Part shown: piece after piece, positions 8,235 to 13,859 of the stretch | How positions within the stretch are numbered: the stretch's first letter is position 1 | Layout: the number at the start of each line of letters is the position of its first letter | NCBI GenBank assembly: GCA_002493945.1 | Contig: DLAL01000017.1 | Span: forward strand, 1-15,813 | DNA: 15,813 bases | From: Porphyromonadaceae bacterium UBA7048 | Lineage (GTDB): Bacteria > Bacteroidota > Bacteroidia > Bacteroidales > Muribaculaceae | Direction of reading: 5' to 3' | Notes under the pieces: generated by a model | Databases searched by the model: none | What the model saw: the letters and a program-made list of their open reading frames with translations, nothing else | Told to the model about the DNA's origin: nothing | Made by a program: the position numbers and the translations under genes

Positions 8235-9675
8235 AGTCGTAGGAGTTTACTGTGTATGAGCCTCCGAGGGCTTTGTATAAATCTATCAATGAAGTCAATG
8301 CCTGCCCCCGTCCGGCAGCGAGGCTGTTCTGGTAAGTCAGATATGTGAGCTGGGCTTCCACTACGTTGTAGAAGTCGCACAGCCCCTGTTTGTACTGGTC
8401 AAGAGACAGCCGCACGGCGTCACTGCTGTTCTCCACCACTTTCTCTGTCCGGTCGATGTATTGTAGCGTGGCGGCGTAGCGCGCCATGGCGTTGTTCACT
8501 TCCTCGATGGCGGTCTGGACGGTGAGGTTGTAATTGTCCACCTGCAGCCGCATGGCCTCGCGTGCCTCGACTGTGGCGGCGTGGCGCGAAAGACCGTCGA
8601 AGAGTGTCCACGAGAGTGTCGGCGCTATCGTATAGCCGAAACTCTGTCTGCTGAAAAGGTCGCCGAATCGGTGGGCCTGCGTTCCGGCCGAGGCGCTCAC
8701 GCTCAGTGAAGGCAGATATGCGCTGCGGGCTATGCCGAGTCCGGCAGCGGCTACGTCGATGCTGCGCTCGGCCTGCACTACGTCGGGACGGTTACGTATC
8801 ACGTCGACGGGCGCTCCCATCGCGGCCAGATCGTAGTGCGAAGGAATCGGATGCTCCTCGTAGATTGATGCCGGCAGTTCGCTGCGCGGCACGCCGCACA
8901 GCACAGCCAGGGAGTTGTACAGCGCTTCTATCGAGGCCTCCAGCAGGGGTATCGATGACACAGTGCTGTAGTACAGGGTCTTAGCCTGCGCCACGTCAAG
9001 TCCTGAAACAAGTCCTGTGCGATGACGGGTCTCGGTGATGTCAAGTATGTGAAGCTGATTCTTGCTGTGCTCCTGCGCCACGGCCAGCTGTGCGCGGTCA
9101 ACGAGCAGCGATATGTACGAAGTCGCTATTTCTGCCTGGAGCGTCAGCATGGCTCCGCGGTATTCGGCGGCCGTCACACGTGCGGTCTGCTTGCTTTTGT
9201 TGACCTGGGCACGGATTTTGCCGAACACGTCTATCTCCCAGCTCATTGAGGCCGACGCCCCGAACCACGATGTCACTGTCGCCGCTCCGTCAGGCCCGGC
9301 GATACGACCAGACTGACGCTCGCGGGTCCATCCCAGGTCTATGCCTATCTGCGGATAGTAGGCGCTCTGTGCCTGACGTATGGCAGTGCGCGACATTTCG
9401 ATGCGGCGCGCTGCCATGCTCACGTCGTAGTTGTTACGTTCGCCCAAGGCGATGAGCGAGTCCAGCAGCCGGTCGTCGAATGTGTGCCACCAGGCATCGC
9501 CTGACGGCGCGCCCTTTTCGGTGCTCATGATGCTGTCCTGCGACCATTGCGCCGGCAGTGGATACTTGAGATACGGCGACGATTGTTCCCGGCCGGATGC
9601 CGACAGCGACAGACCTGACCATAATATCAGTCCGACAGCCGCTCCGGCAGTGCATAGTGATGATTTGTGTGTCAT
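8224..9675 (-). CDS. Outer-membrane efflux channel (TolC/NodT family)
   Basis: 483 residues from the ATG at 9675. A TTG two codons upstream is possible but less likely, because the ATG is followed directly by a good signal peptide (about 1-26). Two repeats of the outer-membrane efflux protein fold are visible: long Ala- and Gln-rich helices, conserved stretches such as AYYPQIGID and NRPDVVQAE in the expected places, and a final FYNVVEAQLTYL segment. Three copies would form the trans-periplasmic exit duct. Many NodT-family relatives are lipoproteins, but I see no lipobox cysteine at the end of this signal. It is the first gene of the operon, so the order is channel, adaptor, pump. A palindrome in front of the gene may be its operator. 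Confidence 0.95.
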   Translation of the reverse strand: MTHKSSLCTAGAAVGLILWSGLSLSASGREQSSPYLKYPLPAQWSQDSIMSTEKGAPSGDAWWHTFDDRLLDSLIALGERNNYDVSMAARRIEMSRTAIRQAQSAYYPQIGIDLGWTRERQSGRIAGPDGAATVTSWFGASASMSWEIDVFGKIRAQVNKSKQTARVTAAEYRGAMLTLQAEIATSYISLLVDRAQLAVAQEHSKNQLHILDITETRHRTGLVSGLDVAQAKTLYYSTVSSIPLLEASIEALYNSLAVLCGVPRSELPASIYEEHPIPSHYDLAAMGAPVDVIRNRPDVVQAERSIDVAAAGLGIARSAYLPSLSVSASAGTQAHRFGDLFSRQSFGYTIAPTLSWTLFDGLSRHAATVEAREAMRLQVDNYNLTVQTAIEEVNNAMARYAATLQYIDRTEKVVENSSDAVRLSLDQYKQGLCDFYNVVEAQLTYLTYQNSLAAGRGQALTSLIDLYKALGGSYTVNSYDYEN

Positions 9676-9680
9676 AAACA

Positions 9681-9698
9681 AATAGTCTTTTGACTATT
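9681..9698. promoter_or_regulatory. Palindrome before the efflux operon, candidate operator
   Basis: The sequence AATAGTC, four T, GACTATT is a perfect 7-4-7 inverted repeat starting 5 bases upstream of the channel gene's ATG. Its size fits a dimeric repressor such as a TetR or MarR family member, which often controls RND pumps. On the mRNA it would also form a small hairpin next to the start. No regulator gene lies in the window. No clear TAnnTTTG promoter was found in the 110-base gap after rmuC. Confidence 0.45.
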
Positions 9699-9785
9699 AT
9701 AACACACGAAATAGAAAGTTTATCGGCGCGTAAGGACGATTCTTTTAGTATCGCAGGACGAAAAATTAGTAAAAAGTTCGCTGAT

Positions 9786-10961
9786 TCATTCGGAATCTTC
9801 TTCCGAAGAGTAGCGTTGCGGCAGCGCTTTCTTGACTTTGGCTCCGAGTGTGCGCAGCTTCTCACTGCGCGATATGAGGTTGCCCGGGCCGGCCGTGAGT
9901 TTGCGGAAGGCGTCGTCCCAGGCCTGGTGCGCCGTGCCGAGCGAGCGCTCGATTTTGTCCATGTCTTCGAGGAAGGAGCGGAACTTGTCGAGCATGCGTC
10001 CGGCTTCCTCCGCTATGGCCAGGGCGTTGCGGTTCTGCTTGTCGTGACGCCACATCTGCTCGATGAGTTTCACTATCGACATCAGATGGGCCGGCGAGAT
10101 GACGAGCACGCGGCTGTCGAAGGCGGCTTCCCACAGTTTCGGGTCGAGGTCCATGGCGGCGAGGAAGGCCCCTTCGTGAGGTATGAACATCAGTACATAG
10201 TCGAAGCGGCCTTCTTCGGGCCCGACGACTTCCTGATACGACTTGCCGCGGAGTTCGGCCACATGCTTCTTCACGGACGCTATGTGGGCCGCCGCGCAGC
10301 GCGAGCGCACGGTGTCGTCCTCGGCGTTGAGCATGTCGAAGTAGGCTTGTATCGACACCTTGGAGTCGATGATGATGCGGCGCCCCTCGGTGTAGTTGAT
10401 GATGACGTCGGGTCTGAGCCGACGGCCTTCGGAGTCGGTGACGCTCTCCTGCACCTGGTACTCGTAGCCGCGGCGGAATCCCGCACGCTCGAGGATGTTG
10501 TCAAGTATCATCTCGCCCCAGTCGCCCTGCATGCGCGAGTTGCCCTTGAGGGCGTCGGTGAGGCGGCGGGTCTCGGCGCCGATGATTTGGTTGAGCCCTA
10601 TCAGTTCCTTGACACGTTCGCCCAGGGCGTAGCGCTCGCGCGATTCGCGGGTGTAGGTGTCGGCTACGGTGCGGCGGAAGAGCTCGATATTCTCCTTCAT
10701 GGGCTGGAGCACTTCCGAGAGGCTGTTGCGGCTCTGACGACGCAGTGCCTCGGCGTTGTCTGCCAGCGATTTTTCGGCCATGGCGGCGAAGCGTCGCTCG
10801 GCCTCGGCGTTGATGCGGTCGAAGTCGGCACGCTGGTCCGCAAGGGCTTTCTGAGCCTGGGTCAGGCGCTCATCGAGCCGCGATGTGCGGCTCAACAGAT
10901 AGAATATGTATACAATGGCGGCGGCAAGAGCCGCCGCCAGTATGATTACAGCCGCCTCCAT
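9786..10961 (-). CDS. rmuC: DNA recombination protein RmuC
   Basis: 391 residues, normal for the family. An N-terminal membrane anchor (about 4-23) is followed by a charged coiled coil (about 26-80). The RmuC domain (about 115-345) carries PD-(D/E)XK nuclease-fold features: E150 in GDWGE, D185 in RPDVII, and D199-K201 in IIIDSKVS. The conserved FDYVLMFIPHEGAF and SRVLVISPAHL segments follow. RmuC limits inversions at short inverted repeats in E. coli, though its biochemical action is not well settled. The start codon overlaps the stop of the upstream thioredoxin gene by one base (TAATG), so the two are probably co-translated. The tail is acidic (SSEEDSE). Confidence 0.95.
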   Translation of the reverse strand: MEAAVIILAAALAAAIVYIFYLLSRTSRLDERLTQAQKALADQRADFDRINAEAERRFAAMAEKSLADNAEALRRQSRNSLSEVLQPMKENIELFRRTVADTYTRESRERYALGERVKELIGLNQIIGAETRRLTDALKGNSRMQGDWGEMILDNILERAGFRRGYEYQVQESVTDSEGRRLRPDVIINYTEGRRIIIDSKVSIQAYFDMLNAEDDTVRSRCAAAHIASVKKHVAELRGKSYQEVVGPEEGRFDYVLMFIPHEGAFLAAMDLDPKLWEAAFDSRVLVISPAHLMSIVKLIEQMWRHDKQNRNALAIAEEAGRMLDKFRSFLEDMDKIERSLGTAHQAWDDAFRKLTAGPGNLISRSEKLRTLGAKVKKALPQRYSSEEDSE

Positions 10962-11989
10962 TACTTGGCCTGAAGTGCTGCGTCGACATCGGCGATGAGT
11001 TCGTCGCCCTGCTTGTCGCGGCTCAGAATGGTGCCGTCAGGCCCGATGAGCATGATGCATGGGATGCCCGTGATGGCATAGAGGTCGGTAGGCACCGACT
11101 GGGCGTCGACGATGCAGTCCCAGGTCAGGCCGTGCTGGCTGATGGCGCGGCGCGTATCCTCGACTTTGTCCCACACGGCCACGCCGAGTATCTGCAGACG
11201 CGGGTCGTCCTTGTATTTCTCCTGTATCTGCTTGAGGACCTTGGTCTGACGGATGCACGGGCCGCACCAGCTGGCCCAGAAGTCGACGAGCACATACTTG
11301 CCTTTGCCGGCGTAGTCGCTCAGGCTCTTGACCGTCCCGTCGGGCTGGGTGATGGAGAAGTCGACAAACTTGTGTCCGGGCTGAGTGGCCTCGCGCTTCC
11401 GGACGTTGTCGAGCAGCATGTCCGAGTACTGATAGCCGGCGAAGTAGGGATACTTCTTGAAAGCCGCCTCAAGCTCGGCTGATGACATGGCATTGATGTT
11501 GTTGCCGCTGATGAATATGTAGTAGCCGAGCGGATTGTCGGTGTTAGCGTTGACCACGCTGTCGGTCAGGGCGGTGTAGCGTGCCATGACGACGCTGCGT
11601 GCGGCATCGTCGGCCGCTGTGCCGAACTGCTCTTGAAGCGAGCGGTACTGCCGCACGATGTCGCGCAGCTGGTCGTTCAGCATGGAGCCGAAGGCTCCTT
11701 CTCTGTCGTTGAATGATATGGTGCCGGGTTCGAGGATGAAGGGATTCGAACTTGAGGAGCCGAACTGCACGACTGCCAGAACGGGTTCGTCAATCTGGCC
11801 TTTGAAGCGCGCGGCCTTGTCCTTGACCGGGACGCTGTCGATGATGGCGCCTGAGCCGAAGGACATGATGCGTGCGAACGTGCCTTCGGCCTCGGGGGGC
11901 ATGGGGGCGATGACCTTGTATGTCTCGGCTATGGCCGGAGCTGACGCTACGGCGGCGAGTGAGATGAGTGCTATCAGTGATTTTCGCAT
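10961..11989 (-). CDS. Periplasmic TlpA-like thioredoxin with DUF4369-type front domain
   Basis: 342 residues from the ATG at 11989. A GTG at 12025 would add 12 residues in front of the signal peptide and run into a hairpin, so it is rejected. The signal peptide (about 1-21, ending APAIAE) is followed by a beta-rich N-terminal domain (about 22-100) and a helical linker (about 105-200), as in Bacteroidetes DUF4369/TlpA proteins. The thioredoxin domain (about 207-342) has the redox motif WCGPC with cysteines 242 and 245 and the cis-proline P310 in TGIPCIML. It likely reduces or oxidises disulfides in exported proteins, but partners are unknown. A third cysteine sits beside the cis-proline. It overlaps rmuC, with no obvious shared function. 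Confidence 0.93.
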   Translation of the reverse strand: MRKSLIALISLAAVASAPAIAETYKVIAPMPPEAEGTFARIMSFGSGAIIDSVPVKDKAARFKGQIDEPVLAVVQFGSSSSNPFILEPGTISFNDREGAFGSMLNDQLRDIVRQYRSLQEQFGTAADDAARSVVMARYTALTDSVVNANTDNPLGYYIFISGNNINAMSSAELEAAFKKYPYFAGYQYSDMLLDNVRKREATQPGHKFVDFSITQPDGTVKSLSDYAGKGKYVLVDFWASWCGPCIRQTKVLKQIQEKYKDDPRLQILGVAVWDKVEDTRRAISQHGLTWDCIVDAQSVPTDLYAITGIPCIMLIGPDGTILSRDKQGDELIADVDAALQAK

Positions 11990-12005
11990 GATATGTATAT
12001 TCTGC

Positions 12006-12038
12006 AAAATCCGATGGTGCCCCACGGGGCGCCATCGG
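12006..12038 (-). terminator. Hairpin between hpf and the thioredoxin gene, probable terminator
   Basis: Arms 12011-12023 and 12026-12038 (13 bases each) pair with a single G-T position, giving a very stable stem. On the minus strand it is followed by ATTTTG, a short T-tract (12009-12006). It would end the rpsU-xerC-hpf transcript, or act as an attenuator for the gene starting 22 bases later. A short T-run on the + side (12043-12046) makes it possibly bidirectional. Confidence 0.6.
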
Positions 12039-12054
12039 ACTGGTTTTCAGGGGA

Positions 12055-12090
12055 TGGTCAGACAGGTCGGACGGGTCTGACGGGTCTGAC
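12055..12090. repeat. Four tandem 9-bp repeats after hpf
   Basis: Four back-to-back units read TGGTCAGAC, AGGTCGGAC, GGGTCTGAC and GGGTCTGAC. Only the first and sixth bases vary. The core GTCNGAC is itself palindromic. The array ends two bases before the hpf stop codon and lies ahead of the hairpin at 12011-12038. Confidence 0.85.
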
Positions 12091-12092
12091 TT

Positions 12093-12386
12093 TTACTTCT
12101 TTTCTTTATTCTTTTCGAGCTGACGCTGAACGGCTTCGAGCGCGAGGTCGTAGGCTTCCTCGAACGAGTCGGCAACCTTGGTGGCTACCTGTTCGGGAGC
12201 GTCAGGAGTGTTGACGCGGAGCACTACCTCCTTGTTCATGGCGGTCTCGGGTTTTACGACCTTGAGGTTGACGTCGATGGTCGATATCGAGGGGTAACGG
12301 TGAGCGAGTTTGTCTGCTTTTTTGTTGATGAATTCAACGAGGCGGTCTGCAATTTCGAAGTGAATTGCCTGAATTCTTACATCCAT
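12093..12386 (-). CDS. hpf: Ribosome hibernation promoting factor (HPF/RaiA/YfiA family, short form)
   Basis: 97 residues, matching the short HPF class that lacks the extra C-terminal dimerising domain. The N-terminus MDVRIQAIHFEIADRLVEFI and the stretch DSFEEAYDLALEAVQRQL are family signatures of a beta-alpha-beta-beta-beta-alpha fold. The tail is lysine-rich (KNKEKK). It binds the 30S decoding region in slow growth, blocks tRNA and mRNA sites and favours inactive ribosomes. Its ATG lies two bases after the xerC stop, so they share a transcript, probably with rpsU as well. Confidence 0.94.
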   Translation of the reverse strand: MDVRIQAIHFEIADRLVEFINKKADKLAHRYPSISTIDVNLKVVKPETAMNKEVVLRVNTPDAPEQVATKVADSFEEAYDLALEAVQRQLEKNKEKK

Positions 12387-12388
12387 AA

Positions 12389-13297
12389 TTATTCATCCAT
12401 TTTTTGTGCACGGGGATGTGCGAGTTTGTAATTCTGTTGAAGTTCTCGATATGTAAGATGGGTATATCTTTGTGTCGTTTCAAGTGACTGATGGCCCAGT
12501 AGCTTCTGCACGGCATTGAGGTCGGCTCCGTTATTGAGCATGTCGGTGGCGAAAGAGTGTCTCAGGATGTGTGGCGAGCGTCTGGCGGCCGTCACGCCGG
12601 CATCGGTCAGCGCACGGTGCACCACGCGGTAGACGAGTTCGCGGTATAGGGGCTGACCGTCGGCGCGGACGAAGAATGCGTCGCCTGCGGCGTCGCCTAT
12701 GGTGCTTCGTAGTGCTCGGTAGTGGGTAATCATATCACTGAGTTCTTTTCCGAAAGGTATCACTCTTTCTTTATTACGCTTGCCGAGTACTTTTAGTTCA
12801 CCTTTGCGAGTGTCCACATTGCTGTCAAGAAGCCCCACAAGCTCTGACTCGCGCATGCCTGTAGAGTAGAGCATGTCCATAATCAGCGCGTTACGGGCTT
12901 CGTCAAAGTCCGTCGAGAATCCGTCCAAGCCGTCGATGGTGCGGCAGGTGTCTTCCTGACGTATGTAGTCGGGGAGCGTTTTCGGCGATTTGGGCGACAC
13001 GAGACGCGAGGTGGGGTTCTCCTGCAGTCCGTGATTGCGCACCAGATAGGAGTAGAACGCTCTCAGTGCCGACATTTTCCGCAGGATGGTGGTCGTGGCC
13101 ATTCCTTGCGATGCGAGCGATGCCACCCACAGACGCATGTCGGCAGTGGTGACGGTTGAAGGATCGTCGCCGGGGTGCATGAGTTCCGCCGTCAGAAAGC
13201 GTCTGAACTGCTCAAGGTCACGCTTATATGCAGCAACGGTGTGAGGCGAACGGGTCGTCTCACACCGTATGAAGTTGTAGAAAGCGTCGTAGAGCAT
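12389..13297 (-). CDS. xerC: Tyrosine recombinase XerC/XerD type
   Basis: 302 residues, typical Xer length. A SAM-like core-binding domain (about 1-90) precedes the catalytic domain (about 105-290). The full active-site set is present: R149 in TGMRESEL, K173 in LGKRNKE, H243 and R246 in SPHILRHSFAT, H269 in LLGHQ, and nucleophile Y278 in QRYTHL. Such enzymes resolve chromosome dimers at dif; the XerC or XerD label cannot be fixed without the paralogue. Its place between rpsU and hpf argues for a housekeeping Xer rather than a phage integrase. The leader contains unusual nested inverted repeats. Confidence 0.92.
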   Translation of the reverse strand: MLYDAFYNFIRCETTRSPHTVAAYKRDLEQFRRFLTAELMHPGDDPSTVTTADMRLWVASLASQGMATTTILRKMSALRAFYSYLVRNHGLQENPTSRLVSPKSPKTLPDYIRQEDTCRTIDGLDGFSTDFDEARNALIMDMLYSTGMRESELVGLLDSNVDTRKGELKVLGKRNKERVIPFGKELSDMITHYRALRSTIGDAAGDAFFVRADGQPLYRELVYRVVHRALTDAGVTAARRSPHILRHSFATDMLNNGADLNAVQKLLGHQSLETTQRYTHLTYRELQQNYKLAHPRAQKMDE

Positions 13298-13350
13298 ATT
13301 CGTGGACTCCGCTATAGTGCGGAAGTTATGCCACGAAATTAAGCACTATA
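13298..13350 (-). promoter_or_regulatory. Structured leader of xerC: stem-loop with possible pseudoknot
   Basis: On the minus strand TTCGTGG (13337-13331) pairs with CCACGAA (13305-13299), and inside it ACTTCCGC (13326-13319) pairs with GCGGAGT (13312-13306) with one bulged T. Together they give about 14 base pairs with a 4-base bulge (CATA) and a 6-base loop ACTATA. The stem ends one base before the ATG. The loop plus its two flanking 5' bases (GCACTATA, 13320-13313) is perfectly complementary to TATAGTGC at 13350-13343, five bases upstream of the stem, which would make an H-type pseudoknot. The function is inferred, for example translational control of xerC or a DNA site for a binding protein. 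Confidence 0.5.
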
Positions 13351-13365
13351 ATTGAAATGTGCAAA
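13334..13365 (-). promoter_or_regulatory. Weak candidate promoter for xerC
   Basis: On the minus strand TTTG (13365-13362) is followed after 20 bases by TAATTTCG (13341-13334), one base off the TAnnTTTG box. If used, transcription would start inside the structured leader and leave out its upstream pairing arm, so this promoter and the pseudoknot are partly competing explanations. Confidence 0.3.
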
Positions 13366-13385
13366 TTTTTCTTACGAAATTCGAG

Positions 13386-13410
13386 AAAAAACTGAGAGGA
13401 ATTAATCCTC
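13386..13410 (-). terminator. Weak terminator or attenuator at the end of rpsU
   Basis: A 5-bp stem (GAGGA at 13410-13406 with TCCTC at 13400-13396) spans the rpsU stop codon and is followed four bases later by six T (13391-13386). It is short, so partial read-through into xerC is plausible. That would give much more S21 than recombinase. Confidence 0.4.
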
Positions 13411-13593
13411 AACGGCACGAAGCTGCTGCACGTAAATCGCCTTCATCATTTTCTTGCGATTCGTAACAGACGGTTTCTGGAATGCCTGACGGGCGCGGAG
13501 TTCCTTTACGATGCCGGTTTTTTCAAATTTACGTTTGAATTTCTTGAGCGCTCTTTCGATGAGCTCGCCTTCTTTTACTTGTACAATAATCAT
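13402..13593 (-). CDS. rpsU: 30S ribosomal protein S21
   Basis: 63 residues, strongly basic, the usual Bacteroidetes S21 length. MIIVQVKEGELIERALKKFK and KFEKTGIVKELRARQAF are diagnostic of the family; a basic KPSVTNRKKM segment follows. S21 binds late to the small subunit near the mRNA exit and anti-Shine-Dalgarno region. It is the first gene of the probable rpsU-xerC-hpf unit, has a consensus promoter, and reads divergently from cotH. Confidence 0.96.
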   Translation of the reverse strand: MIIVQVKEGELIERALKKFKRKFEKTGIVKELRARQAFQKPSVTNRKKMMKAIYVQQLRAVED

Positions 13594-13636
13594 ATTATAT
13601 GGTTAAAATATTTTGATTTCGCATTATTTAGCGCGG

Positions 13637-13668
13637 CAAAATTACAAATAAAATGTTATATGACAAAA
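13637..13668 (-). promoter_or_regulatory. Bacteroidetes-type promoter for rpsU
   Basis: On the minus strand TTTTG (13668-13664), 19 bases, then TAATTTTG (13644-13637) match both consensus boxes. The leader to the ATG at 13593 would be about 40 bases. Confidence 0.8.
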
Positions 13669-13678
13669 CTTTCACTCC

Positions 13679-13715
13679 TTTTTTTTGACCCGAAACGTGT
13701 TTTTTTGCCTTTTTT
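13679..13715. other. Phased A/T tracts upstream of the rpsU promoter
   Basis: Three T runs on the + strand (8 bases at 13679-13686, 7 at 13700-13706, 6 at 13710-13715) have centres about 20.5 and 9.5 bases apart, close to whole helical turns. They begin about 10 bases upstream of the -33 box of rpsU. Such tracts bend DNA and can act as UP-like elements that raise promoter strength; that role here is inferred. Confidence 0.45.
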
Positions 13716-13776
13716 GTGTTCTTAGACCTTAATTGACAGGTGTATAGGACGTGCCGTGACGACCTCGGACTCTGAA

Positions 13777-13808
13777 TTTTGTATATCGCCCGATTCTTCG
13801 TATCTTTG
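13777..13808 (+). promoter_or_regulatory. Bacteroidetes-type promoter for the cotH-like gene
   Basis: TTTTG (13777-13781), 19 bases, TATCTTTG (13801-13808). It places the transcript start near 13814 and supports the ATG at 13860 over an in-frame TTG at 13779 that lies inside the -33 box. Confidence 0.82.
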
Positions 13809-13859
13809 CCGACGATATCATACAATACTTGTCTAATACCGATAACACAGCAATCAGTT

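Noticed and set aside
9676..9681. TTG start two codons upstream for the outer-membrane channel
   Set aside because: The ATG at 9675 is a better start and leads directly into the signal peptide; the TTG overlaps the palindrome.
9690..10973. Long + strand open frame of 427 codons
   Set aside because: It lies antisense to rmuC, which has a complete domain and active-site residues. The antisense frame is low in complexity (many Val, Gly, Glu, His) and is a by-product of the codon bias in GC-rich DNA.
11990..12025. GTG start adding 12 residues to the thioredoxin protein
   Set aside because: It overlaps the stable hairpin and the added residues precede a normal signal peptide; the ATG at 11989 fits better.
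12055..12090. CRISPR-like array
   Set aside because: Units are 9 bases with no spacers and only four copies; it is a simple tandem repeat.
12389..13297. Xer gene as a phage or island integrase
   Set aside because: Its position between rpsU and hpf, two-base spacing to hpf and typical Xer length point to the housekeeping recombinase.
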